Assembly (NCBI RefSeq): GCF_018327685.1
Contig: NZ_BNEL01000001.1
Location: 3,720,001-3,784,000, forward strand
Source: Streptomyces sp. TS71-3
GTDB taxonomy: Bacteria; Actinomycetota; Actinomycetes; Streptomycetales; Streptomycetaceae
DNA length: 64,000 nucleotides
Direction of reading: 5' to 3'
Below the pieces are notes generated by a model. It did not search any database. It was not told where the DNA came from and was given only the letters and a program-made list of their open reading frames with translations. The position numbers were made by a program, and so were the translations under genes. Positions within the stretch are counted from its first letter, which is position 1, and the number at the start of each line of letters is the position of its first letter. Shown here piece by piece: positions 7,852 through 15,702 of the stretch.

Positions 7852-9507
7852 TCAGCCGCCCGGTCTGGCCACGCGGGCCCGCTCGATGATCGGCTTGGTG
7901 TCCGCGGAGGCGGGCAGCGTCCCGAAGGCATGGCCCCCGTCGCCGTCGAGCCGGCTCGCGCAGAAGGCGTCGGCCACGGCCGGGTGGCCGTGGCGCAGCA
8001 GCAGCGAGGCCTGGAGCGTTATGGCCATCGCCTCCGCCGTCCGCCGGGCGTCGAACTGCATGTCCGCCTCCGGGCCGGCCGCGAGGCCGGAGAGCCTGGT
8101 GCGCAGCCGGTGGACGGCCCGGTCGTAACGGTGGTCGGCGCCCGACGCGGTGTCGAGCTCCGCGAGGAAGGCGTCCGCCGTCTGCGGGGCACGGCGCAGG
8201 GCGCGCAGCACGTCCAGCGCGACGACGTTGCCCGAGCCCTCCCAGATCGAGTTGAGCGGTGCCTCGCGGTACAGCCGCCCGAGGCCCGACTCCTCGACGT
8301 ATCCGTTTCCGCCCAGGCACTCCAGCGCCTCCGCGGCGTGCGCGGGGGTGCGCTTGGGGACCCAGTACTTGCAGAGGGCGACCCCGATCCGGCGGAAGGC
8401 GGACTCGCTGTCGGAGCCCGCCTGGGCGCCGTCCGCGGCCTGGGCGATGCGCATGACCAGGGCGAGCGCCGCTTCGCTCTCCAGCGCGAGATCGGCGAGG
8501 ACGTTGCGCATCAGCGGCTGGTCGATCAGCGGGGCACCGAAGGCGCGCCGGTGCGAGGCGTGGTGGACCGCCGCGACGGTGCCGGCCCTCATGGCGGAAG
8601 CGCTGTCCACGCTCACGTGCAGCCGGCTCGCGTTGACCATGTCCAGGATGATCTTCAAGCCGGCGCCCTCCTCGCCGATCAGCCAGGCCTGGGCCCCGTC
8701 GTACTCCACCTCGGCGGAGGCGTTGGAGCGGTTGCCCACCTTGTCCTTGAGGCGTTGCAGCCGGATGGCGTTGCGGGTGCCGTCGGGCAGGATCCGCGGC
8801 ATGAGGAAGCACGACAGCCCCCCGGCCGCCCGCGCCAGGACGAGGAAGACGTCGCACATCGGGGCGGACGTGAACCACTTGTGGCCGGTGATCCGGTAGC
8901 TGCCGTCCGCGGAGGGGGTGGCACGGCTGGAGTTGGCGCGTATGTCGGACCCGCCCTGCTTCTCCGTCATCGACATCCCGGCCAGCAGCCCGCGCTTGGC
9001 GAGCGGCGGCTGCGCGCCCGGCTGGTAGTCGGTGGAGGCGAGCAGGGGTACGTACCGTTCGGCCAGGTCGGCGGAGTGCCGCAGCGTCGGCACCGCGGAG
9101 TAGGTCATGCCGATGGGGCACATGTGCCCCGTCTCCACCTGGCCCCAGGCGTAGGAGAGCGCCGCGTGGGCGGTGTGCGCGCCGGCCCGCTCCTCCTGCC
9201 AGGCGGCGCCCGTCAGGCCGAAGCCGACTGCGGCGCGCATGAGGTTGTGCCACGCCGGGTGGTACTCGACCTCGTCGATGCGGTTGCCCGTGCGGTCGTG
9301 TGTGTGCAGGACGGGCGTGTTCTCGTTCGCGAGCCTGGCCCACTCACGGGCTTCCCCGCTGCCGGCCAGCAGGCCCGCGGCGCGCAGCTCGGGACCCGCC
9401 CAGTCCGCGCCGCCGCGGGCGAGCGCTTCAAGGAGGGCCGGGTCGTCGGCGGTGTTGTGGTCGGGCAGCGGCGGGACCTGGTTGATGACCTCGTGCGTGG
9501 CGGGCAT
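7852..9507 (-). CDS. Acyl-CoA dehydrogenase, AidB-like
   Basis: 551 residues, longer than standard acyl-CoA dehydrogenases (about 390) and the size of AidB. It keeps the AidB-type N-terminal extension, the FAD-binding region (GLLAGMSMTEKQGGSDIRAN then YRITGHKWFTSAPMCDVFLV), RTPAHAAEALECLGGNGYVE and the REAPLNSIWEGSGNV signature near the catalytic glutamate region. AidB of E. coli is part of the alkylation response and binds DNA; other family members are ordinary isovaleryl-type dehydrogenases, so the role is undecided. It lies 84 bp downstream of a TetR gene in the same orientation and is probably cotranscribed with it. Start ATG at 9507. Confidence 0.88.
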   Translation of the reverse strand: MPATHEVINQVPPLPDHNTADDPALLEALARGGADWAGPELRAAGLLAGSGEAREWARLANENTPVLHTHDRTGNRIDEVEYHPAWHNLMRAAVGFGLTGAAWQEERAGAHTAHAALSYAWGQVETGHMCPIGMTYSAVPTLRHSADLAERYVPLLASTDYQPGAQPPLAKRGLLAGMSMTEKQGGSDIRANSSRATPSADGSYRITGHKWFTSAPMCDVFLVLARAAGGLSCFLMPRILPDGTRNAIRLQRLKDKVGNRSNASAEVEYDGAQAWLIGEEGAGLKIILDMVNASRLHVSVDSASAMRAGTVAAVHHASHRRAFGAPLIDQPLMRNVLADLALESEAALALVMRIAQAADGAQAGSDSESAFRRIGVALCKYWVPKRTPAHAAEALECLGGNGYVEESGLGRLYREAPLNSIWEGSGNVVALDVLRALRRAPQTADAFLAELDTASGADHRYDRAVHRLRTRLSGLAAGPEADMQFDARRTAEAMAITLQASLLLRHGHPAVADAFCASRLDGDGGHAFGTLPASADTKPIIERARVARPGG

Positions 9508-9591
9508 GGTTGCGCCTTCTGGGGTGGGGCGGGGGTGCGGGGGAGGAATCAGGGTTCGGTGCAGGGGCTGCGCTCGAAGGACTGGCTACGG

Positions 9592-10308
9592 CTACGGGTG
9601 GGGCTGCGGGTCCGGGTCCGCCTCCGGACCCGGCTCCGCCTCCGGACCCGGCTCCGCCTCCGGACCCGGCTCCGGCTTCGGATTCGAGGGAGCGGTCGCC
9701 GGCCCGGTTCGAAGGCCGTCCCCGAGCAGCGTCCGGACGAGGTCGGCCCACTGGCCTATCAGCGGTTCGGCGCGGTCGGGGTGCTCGTAGAGCGAGGCCG
9801 TGACGGCGAGGCCGCGGATGAGCTGCACCGTCACGTCCACCACCAGCCGGTAGTGCGGTGAGCCGGTCACGATCTCCGGGCCGAAGATCTCGTCGATCAT
9901 GGAGTGCAGCTTGCCCAGTGCCCCGCGCTCGGCGTCCCTGAGCGCCCGGCGGAGCGGTGCGTCCGTGCGCGCCGCGCTCCACAGCTCCAGCTCCGCCCCG
10001 AACGACGGGCGCCAACTCGACCTGCGGAGCACCCCCATGCCCCGGGCGACCGGATCACCGCCCGCCGGAGCGGCGGCCAGCTCCTGCCGCATGGCCTCCA
10101 GGTTGGCTTCCACGAGGCGGTGGACGGCCGCGGTGAACAGGGCCTCCCGGGTGGGGAAGTGGTGCAGCAGCGCACCCCGGCTGACGCCCGCCCGGCGCTG
10201 GACGCTGACCGCGCTGGTCGAGGCGTAGCCCGACTCGATCAGCGATTCCACGGCCGCGTCCACGAGACGTGCGCGCGTGGCCGCGCCCTGCTCGTCGCGG
10301 GTCGCCAC
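9592..10308 (-). CDS. TetR-family transcriptional regulator
   Basis: 238 residues. N-terminal HTH: ATRARLVDAAVESLIESGYA then VSVQRRAGVSRGALLHHFPT, a classic TetR DNA-binding domain; the C-terminal ligand domain is divergent. The last 30 residues are a Pro/Glu tail made of PGPEAE repeats encoded by three perfect 18-bp repeats. The GTG start at 10308 is chosen because AGGAGG precedes it by 4 nt; a longer reading from 10455 would run through the promoter. A 22-bp palindrome sits 15 bp upstream, so autorepression is likely. It probably also controls the acyl-CoA dehydrogenase downstream. Confidence 0.88.
   Translation of the reverse strand: MATRDEQGAATRARLVDAAVESLIESGYASTSAVSVQRRAGVSRGALLHHFPTREALFTAAVHRLVEANLEAMRQELAAAPAGGDPVARGMGVLRRSSWRPSFGAELELWSAARTDAPLRRALRDAERGALGKLHSMIDEIFGPEIVTGSPHYRLVVDVTVQLIRGLAVTASLYEHPDRAEPLIGQWADLVRTLLGDGLRTGPATAPSNPKPEPGPEAEPGPEAEPGPEADPDPQPHP
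9621..9674. repeat. Three perfect copies of an 18-bp repeat in the tetR 3' end
   Basis: CCTCCGGACCCGGCTCCG occurs at 9621-9638, 9639-9656 and 9657-9674. On the minus strand it encodes the PGPEAE-type tail of the TetR protein. Such perfect tandem copies are prone to length change between strains. Confidence 0.9.
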
Positions 10309-10322
10309 GGAGCCTCCTCGGT

Positions 10323-10344
10323 TCACAGTCAGGTCTGACTGTGA
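10323..10344. promoter_or_regulatory. 22-bp palindromic operator upstream of tetR
   Basis: TCACAGTCAG (10323-10332), GT, CTGACTGTGA (10335-10344): a perfect inverted repeat with 10-bp arms and a 2-bp centre, ending 15 bp before the tetR start codon. Size, symmetry and position are those of an autoregulatory TetR operator. Confidence 0.75.
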
Positions 10345-10467
10345 GGACCGTAGCACGTGCCGCCGTCGCGGCACCGTTCCCCGGAGACCTGGGAAGACCC
10401 GGCGTGCGGCGGGTGAGAGGTGAGGGCCGGCACCCGCAATGGGGCCGGCCCTCACGTCACCGTGCCG

Positions 10468-11292
10468 CTAGCGCTTGATGCCCACCCCGCCCCAGAGGCT
10501 GATCTCCGCGTCCGTGCGCTCCTTGCGCCCCTCGGCGGCCTCGCCGGCATCCGGGCGCCAGCGGTGCACCACCTCGACGCCGGGCTCGACGAGGTCGAGG
10601 CCGTCGAAGAAGCGGGTGACCTCGTCCTTGTCGCGGACGCGGAAGGGTGTCCCGCTGGCGTAGTAGATCTGGACGATCTTCTCCCAGGTGGCCGGGTCGA
10701 AGTCCGCGGTGGAGTGCGAGAGGGTCAGGACGCTGCCGGACGGGAGGGCGTCCAGCAGCTGGTTCAGGGTCCCGTACGGATCCTGGGCGTCGGTGACGAA
10801 GTGCAGCAGCGCGTTGAGGGAGAGCGCTACGGGCTCGGACAGGTCGAGGACCTGCTCGACCTCCGGGGCGTTCAGGATGGCCTCGGGGTCGTTGAAGTCC
10901 GCGAGTACGCACGCGATGCGGCCCTCGGGGGTGCTCCGCACCAGGGTCTGCGCGTACGTCAGCACCAGCGGATCGTGGTCGACGTAGACGATCCGGGCCT
11001 CCGGGGCCAGGCTCTGGGCCACCTGGTGGAGGTTGGGCTCCGTCGGGATCCCGGTGCCGATGTCCAGCCACTGCCGGATGCCGTGCTCCCGGACGAGGAC
11101 GCGCGTGACCCGGTGCATGTAGGCCCGGTTCTCCTGAGCGCACGTCATGACGGCGGGCCAGACCCGCGCGACCTTCGCGGCGGCCTCCTCGTCGACGGCG
11201 AAGTGGTTCGTGCCGCCGAGGTAGTAGTCGTACATGCGGGCCGAGTGCGCCTTGCTGGTGTCGACGTCCCTCATCTCGGGGGAGCTGGTCAT
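10468..11292 (-). CDS. SAM-dependent methyltransferase, DUF574 family
   Basis: 274 residues of the DUF574 (Methyltransf_19) family, which is abundant in Streptomyces. The N-terminal signature SARMYDYYLGGTNHFAVDE is followed by the SAM-binding loop QWLDIGTGIPTEPNLHQVAQ, then IVYVDHDPLVLTYAQTL and HSTADFDPATWEKIVQIYYA. Substrates of this family are generally unknown. It is transcribed on the minus strand below a GTPase-like gene. Start ATG at 11292 (MTSSPEMRDVDTSKAHSARM). Confidence 0.88.
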   Translation of the reverse strand: MTSSPEMRDVDTSKAHSARMYDYYLGGTNHFAVDEEAAAKVARVWPAVMTCAQENRAYMHRVTRVLVREHGIRQWLDIGTGIPTEPNLHQVAQSLAPEARIVYVDHDPLVLTYAQTLVRSTPEGRIACVLADFNDPEAILNAPEVEQVLDLSEPVALSLNALLHFVTDAQDPYGTLNQLLDALPSGSVLTLSHSTADFDPATWEKIVQIYYASGTPFRVRDKDEVTRFFDGLDLVEPGVEVVHRWRPDAGEAAEGRKERTDAEISLWGGVGIKR

Positions 11293-11568
11293 GGTGGGAC
11301 CCCAATTCCGTTCGCGTCGTGGCGACGCGCCCGGCGCGCTGTGCCGCCGGGCAGGACGAGCGCGCCGCCGGCCGCGGTGACCATAACGCCGAACTCACGG
11401 TCCCGGAAGAGCAGTTGGGTGCGATGGGGTGCACGTCGGGTGCGGCTTCGAAGGAGCCCGAGCCGGGCTCGATGACCGGGCTCGGCAGCCGGGCTCGACG
11501 GCCGGGCTCGGTGGTTGGGCGCCCGGCCTGCTTCTCCGCTGCCCGCCGGGCCGGGCCCTGCCACGGCT

Positions 11569-12954
11569 TCAGGGCCCGGCTGAGCCCCAGGGTGACCAGA
11601 TCGACGACACCGGCCGCGGTCTGGAGCACCGCGCCTGCCCGGCCCAGCTGGGCCGCACGCCGGGCCAGTTGCCCCGGCTCGATGGTGCGGTTGAACACGG
11701 CGCCGACGCGTGCCACGAACCTCGCGTCGGCCTTGGCGATGGCGACGCCGAGCCGCCCCATGCCCTTGGCGGCGTCCTGGCGCGCTTCTTGCCGCGGTGT
11801 CCGCTCAGGAACCCCAGGCTCACCTTCTCGCCGGCGTCCGGGAACGTGGTCTGGAAGCCGCGCGAGTCGAGCCGGCGCTTCAGGGTCCTGGCCGCCGTGC
11901 GCTCCCAGGCGGCCGATTCGCGCGTCGTCTCCGCGTGCCAGGCTCCGACCGGGGCGCGCAGCTCGGTGTTGTCGATCCACTGCTCCAGGCGCCCGGCGAG
12001 AGCCCGGCGCTCGTCCGCGTTCTTGCTGCGCATCGCCTTGCCGAGCTCGCGGTCCAGGAACTCGCCGACGACGAACTCCAGCCGGTCGGCGCGGGCGCTT
12101 CGGATGGCCGCACCCTCGCGCAGCTGATCGGCGGCCTCCGCACGCAGCGAACCGAGCCGGCCGCCGCGCTCCCGTGCGGCAGCCGACTCCTCCTGCGCGG
12201 TCCGCACCAGGCCGCCGAGGCGCGCGAGTCCGCCGTGCAGCAGCGAGACGTCCACGCCGTTCGCGAGGAGCGCCGGCCGCAGCCGGGCGAACGCCTCCTC
12301 GAACTCGTCCATGCCGTCCCAGTGCCGGAACGCGTCGAAGTGCTCGCGCGCGCTGCCCTGGAGCCCGTACGGATCGCTCGCCACGCACAGGACCCGCTCC
12401 GGGGCGGCCTTGGCGCCGATCCGGGCGAGGGCCGCGGCGGAGTCGAGCGCCATCGCCAGCTCGCTGCGCTTGCTGCCGCACAGGTCGGCGCGCGCCATGG
12501 TCCGGCCCCACCCGGCTATCCCGGGGGTGTCGAACACCCAGCAGGTCTGCCACGTGGTCGGACGCACGTCGGTGCTCCAGTCCGCCGCGCCCCACGGCGA
12601 TATCGAGCCGCCGTCGCCGTGGCTCAGCGCCTCCATGAGGCTGCTCTTTCCGGCGCCGGTGCGGCCGAAGAGCACGATGTTGAACGCGTCGAGCCCGTCG
12701 ACCCGGTCCCCGATCAACTCCTCCAGCTCATCGCAGACCTCGTCGACCAGCTCGCCGGCGAGCTGGTGCAGCCCGTCCGGGTCGCCTTCGGGCGGGAGCG
12801 CGTCCAGGTGCCCGGCGAGCTTCGCGACGACGGTCTCCACCCCGTGCTGAAGCTCCCGGGCCACCGGCCGGCTGCGTTCGACCGCGGCCGCCGTCGCCTC
12901 CGAGAGGACGGCGCGACGGTCGACAGGTGCATGCGGCAGACTCTCTGTGCTCAC
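11569..12954 (-). CDS. P-loop GTPase-domain protein (dynamin-like/LeoA-type), suspected 3' frameshift
   Basis: About 461 residues as read. The Walker A motif NIVLFGRTGAGKSSLMEALS lies near residue 95, a WVFDTPGIAGWG G3 motif near 145, and a long helical region follows, ending in TTFPDAGEKVSLGFLSGHRG. After about 11790 the frame turns into Ser/Pro/Arg-rich sequence. The alternative frame continues with credible protein (QDAAKGMGRLGVAIAKADAR, then LARRAAQLGRAGAVLQTAAG and VDLVTLGLSRALKPWQ), so one base appears to be missing near 11779-11792. That second frame has no stop before the methyltransferase gene, so the true 3' end is unclear. The GTG start at 12954 has GGGGGA upstream. Family placement rests on the P-loop; function unknown. 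Confidence 0.6.
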   Translation of the reverse strand: MSTESLPHAPVDRRAVLSEATAAAVERSRPVARELQHGVETVVAKLAGHLDALPPEGDPDGLHQLAGELVDEVCDELEELIGDRVDGLDAFNIVLFGRTGAGKSSLMEALSHGDGGSISPWGAADWSTDVRPTTWQTCWVFDTPGIAGWGRTMARADLCGSKRSELAMALDSAAALARIGAKAAPERVLCVASDPYGLQGSAREHFDAFRHWDGMDEFEEAFARLRPALLANGVDVSLLHGGLARLGGLVRTAQEESAAARERGGRLGSLRAEAADQLREGAAIRSARADRLEFVVGEFLDRELGKAMRSKNADERRALAGRLEQWIDNTELRAPVGAWHAETTRESAAWERTAARTLKRRLDSRGFQTTFPDAGEKVSLGFLSGHRGKKRARTPPRAWGGSASPSPRPTRGSWHASAPCSTAPSSRGNWPGVRPSWAGQARCSRPRPVSSIWSPWGSAGP

Positions 12955-13020
12955 ACGATCCCCCCGGACCACCACCGCCGTGGACGGCATCGCCACGGCT
13001 CCCCACCACACAGAAGTCTG

Positions 13021-13226
13021 ACCCGCTCCACCGAGGACATCGCCCGGAGCCTCCACATATCGGGCTGCACCGTGCAGGACCATCTCAAGGTGGTGTTCAA
13101 GAAGACCGGGGTCGGCACGAGAGGGCAGCTCTCCGCGAAGCTCTTCTTCGAGCACTACCTGCCGCAGCTGGCCAACCCTCCGCTGTCGACGGACGGCCGG
13201 CTGACCGAGGGCCTCACGTCCTTATC
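13021..13226 (+). pseudogene. LuxR-type HTH remnant
   Basis: The plus strand encodes TEDIARSLHISGCTVQDHLK and VVFKKTGVGTRGQLSAKLFF followed by EHYLPQL. This is the C-terminal GerE/LuxR helix-turn-helix (typical pattern: T..IA..L.IS..TVQDHLK.IF.KTGV.SR.EL). No sensor or receiver domain precedes it, and upstream the strand is occupied by the divergent GTPase gene's start, so it is a 5'-truncated fragment. No start codon or ribosome site is in place. It points to a past rearrangement between the GTPase gene and the SelA-like gene. The rest of the 372-bp gap 12955-13326 shows nothing recognisable. Confidence 0.7.
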
Positions 13227-13326
13227 AGGCGGGGCAAGTTGTGTTCGTCCAGGGACCGGGTCTTCCTCGCCGCCGGTGCCCTCGCCTCTGGTGCGCCCAC
13301 CGCCGTGTCCGCAACGCGCGCCGATG

Positions 13327-14436
13327 TCAGCCCGGAAGCAGCTCCGCCAGCCTGTGCACGATCGCGTCGAGTTCGGGATCCGCCAGCGGCACGAGTTCGA
13401 GGACCAGAACTCCCGCCTCCTGCTCGTCGGTCATGACCCAGACGGACGGCGAGCCCACCCGTAGGGCCACGGCCAGCGCGGCGGCGTCCATCCCCGCCGC
13501 GGCGGGATCCACGCTGATCCTCGCACGCGGGAAGGGCAGGCCGGTCGGGTCCGCGGTGGCGCCGGCCTCGATCCCCGGAAGGGCTCCGACCCGCTCGACG
13601 AACCGCTCCACCTTGTCCGCCTGGCCTCGCCCCCACGCCGCGATGTCCAGCTCGTGCCGGGCCTCCAGCGCGGCGAGAACGCCGACGACGGCCTCCTTGC
13701 TCGCCTTCATCGCCCGGCCGATGCCCCGTTCCTGCGCACGGACCGCCGCGACCAGCTCGGCACGTCCGACCACCAGGCCCGCCGTCGGGGAGCCCAGGTA
13801 CTTCTGCCCGCTGACCGTCACGAGGTCCGCGCCGGTGTCCAACAGCTCCTCGACGCGGAGGTCCTGGGCGGCACCGTCGATGACGGCCGGCACCCCCCGA
13901 CCGTGCGCGAGCGCCACCGCCTGGGACAGCGGAACACCGGCCCCCCGCACCAGCCGGGACGACACCAGGAGCAGGCACGCCACGTCAGGCCGCGCGAGAC
14001 CCGCCTCCAGATCGGCGCGCGTGCACCGCTCGTCCGATCCCACGGGCACGGCGGTGGCCCCCGCCAGCCGCACGGCCTGCACGATGGGGTGGCCGTAGTC
14101 GATGGCGTGCCCCGCCGGAAGGACCACGGCCGCCGGCATGCCGGTCGTGTCCGGCAGCGCTGCGATCCGCTCCGCGGAACGGCCGGTCATCGTGGCCGCG
14201 ACCGACAGGGTGATGGCCGACGCCGTGCAGTGCACGACGGCCCCCGCCTGGGCCCCGGAGAACCGGGCGAGCGCGCGGTCGGCCCGCTCCTGCAGCTCCT
14301 CCACCACGAAGAAGCCCGACAGCGCCTCCGCGACCGCGGCGGTGACCCGGCTCTCGCTCCGCGAGACGCCGAGCGGTGTGAACGGCCCCCGTGCGTTGAT
14401 CACCCGTGTGAGCCCGTACTTGGCATGCAGTCCCAT
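13327..14436 (-). CDS. SelA-like / D-glucosaminate-6-phosphate ammonia-lyase-type PLP enzyme
   Basis: About 369 residues of PLP fold type I, SelA-related. It opens with KYGLTRVINARGPFTPLG, has VVHCTASAITLSVAATMTGR, and the likely Schiff-base lysine in VTVSGQKYLGSPTAGLVVG. Relatives include L-seryl-tRNA(Sec) selenium transferase and DgaE-type ammonia-lyases. Length (SelA is about 460) and the lack of the tRNA-binding N-terminal domain argue against true SelA; no selenocysteine genes are seen. Substrate unknown. The ATG at 14436 is preferred because family alignments begin near GLHAKYG; one at 14445 is possible. It is flanked by gene remnants on both sides. Confidence 0.75.
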   Translation of the reverse strand: MGLHAKYGLTRVINARGPFTPLGVSRSESRVTAAVAEALSGFFVVEELQERADRALARFSGAQAGAVVHCTASAITLSVAATMTGRSAERIAALPDTTGMPAAVVLPAGHAIDYGHPIVQAVRLAGATAVPVGSDERCTRADLEAGLARPDVACLLLVSSRLVRGAGVPLSQAVALAHGRGVPAVIDGAAQDLRVEELLDTGADLVTVSGQKYLGSPTAGLVVGRAELVAAVRAQERGIGRAMKASKEAVVGVLAALEARHELDIAAWGRGQADKVERFVERVGALPGIEAGATADPTGLPFPRARISVDPAAAGMDAAALAVALRVGSPSVWVMTDEQEAGVLVLELVPLADPELDAIVHRLAELLPG

Positions 14437-14492
14437 GCACGGCATCGTTCCGCTTCACCCCCGCCGGGGCCAACCTGGCCCCGCTCCTGGGC

Positions 14493-14700
14493 TCAGATGC
14501 CGTCGTCGAGCAGCGCCCGCAGAGCAGACGCGATCTCCTGCGGGCGGTTCAGCGGGGCCATGTGCCCACCGGTCACCATGCGCGGCTCGACACCGATGCG
14601 CGCCGCGAACTCGGCCCCCCGGGCGTGCCGGCGCGTCGTCGTCGGCGCCGAGGAGGTGGGCGGCGTCCAGGCCGATGGCTGTGACGGGCGGTACGTCCAG
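14493..14700 (-). pseudogene. Alpha/beta-hydrolase C-terminal remnant
   Basis: On the minus strand one frame encodes GVEPRMVTGGHMAPLNRPQE followed by IASALRALLDDGI, the C-terminal helix and catalytic-His segment (GGHMAPL) of alpha/beta hydrolases. Just upstream, another frame encodes VTAIGLDAAHLLGADDD, a segment of the same family. The frames are interrupted and no nucleophile elbow or start is present, so this is a decayed gene. Upstream of it, 14686-14720 holds two copies of GGGCGGTACGTCCAG at a 20-bp period, and 14720-14913 shows nothing recognisable. Confidence 0.6.
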
Positions 14701-14913
14701 GGAGCGGGCGGTACGTCCAGAGAGTCGGTATCCGTTCGAGGCAGGTGGTCGCCGCCGCCCCGGGGCGACCGTGGTGGTCGGCCCGAGGTTGCCGACGGCG
14801 ACTCCTTGCTGTTCGCCCGCACGCTTCGAAGACCGCGGCGTCCCCCGCCGCCGCGCCTACCAATCCCTCAGCGCCCCATGGCCGACCCTGCGTGGACTCT
14901 CGCCGGGGTGTCG

Positions 14914-15702
14914 TCAGTCACGGCCCCGGCGCGGGTTCACGTAAGCGGTCAGGAGGTGGGAGTCGAGCAGTGCGATGTCGGCCGTGCGGGCGGCCTTCGC
15001 GTAGCCGGTGAGCATGCGTTTGGTCAGGACGAGCGCCTCGGGGGATCGCCTGGCGAGGGGTTTCGTCCAGGCGGTGATGGCGTCGTCGAGCTGGTCGAGA
15101 GGGGTGACTTTGTGGAGGATATGGAGTCGGTGGGCGGTGGCCGCGTCGAAGATGTCGCAGGTGAGCATGAGTTCGCGGATCCTCGCCACGCCGGCCTCCG
15201 CGATCAGGCGGCCCATGGAGCCGCCCCAGGTGGGCGCGAGACCCACGCCGAGTTCCGGCATGCGGAACCGGCAGGTGTCCGCGCCCGCGCGGAGATCGCA
15301 GTGTGCCGCGAGGGCGAGGCCGGCACCCGTGACCTTGCCGTGGAGCCGGGCGATGGTGATCGCGTGGGTGTTCTCCAGGGCCTGGCACAGGCGGTGGGCC
15401 TTGTCCGCGATGCGGCGCATCGCGGCTCCGGTCGGGTCCCTGGCCAGGGCGTCCTGGTACTCCCGGCGGTCGGCTCCCAGGGAGAAGTCGTCGCCCATGG
15501 AGGAGAGGACCAGGATGCGGACGTCGGGACGTTCGTTGAGGCTGTCGAGGACGGCGATGAGTTCGTCCAGGACGGCGATGCTCAGGGTGTCGTCCTGGAC
15601 GGAGGGATTGAGCCTGACATGGAGGACCGGGCCGGCCTGCGCGATGCCTATGGGCTTGAAGGCGGACACCGGCGCGGCGGCGGGGGTGGTGTGAGTGTTC
15701 AT
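14914..15702 (-). CDS. Enoyl-CoA hydratase/isomerase (crotonase) family protein
   Basis: 262 residues. The crotonase fold is visible: LSSMGDDFSLGADRREYQD (CoA-binding/oxyanion loop 1), RLHGKVTGAGLALAAHCDLR (oxyanion hole 2), FRMPELGVGLAPTWGGSMG, and AITAWTKPLARRSPEALVLT. The position usually holding a catalytic Glu in GxGLAPxxGG-type hydratases is not clearly kept, so hydratase activity is uncertain. The start overlaps the P450 stop by 4 bp (ATGA), so the two are translationally coupled and probably act in one short pathway. No polyketide or other biosynthetic core gene is nearby. Confidence 0.85.
   Translation of the reverse strand: MNTHTTPAAAPVSAFKPIGIAQAGPVLHVRLNPSVQDDTLSIAVLDELIAVLDSLNERPDVRILVLSSMGDDFSLGADRREYQDALARDPTGAAMRRIADKAHRLCQALENTHAITIARLHGKVTGAGLALAAHCDLRAGADTCRFRMPELGVGLAPTWGGSMGRLIAEAGVARIRELMLTCDIFDAATAHRLHILHKVTPLDQLDDAITAWTKPLARRSPEALVLTKRMLTGYAKAARTADIALLDSHLLTAYVNPRRGRD

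Noticed and set aside
13241..13326. Short hydrophobic peptide (FLAAGALASGAPTAVS) after the LuxR fragment as an exported protein start
   Set aside because: No start with ribosome site and no continuation; overlaps the 3' end of the PLP enzyme gene.
13327..14436. True selenocysteine synthase SelA
   Set aside because: Too short, lacks the tRNA-binding N-terminal domain, and no selB, selD or tRNA-Sec was seen.
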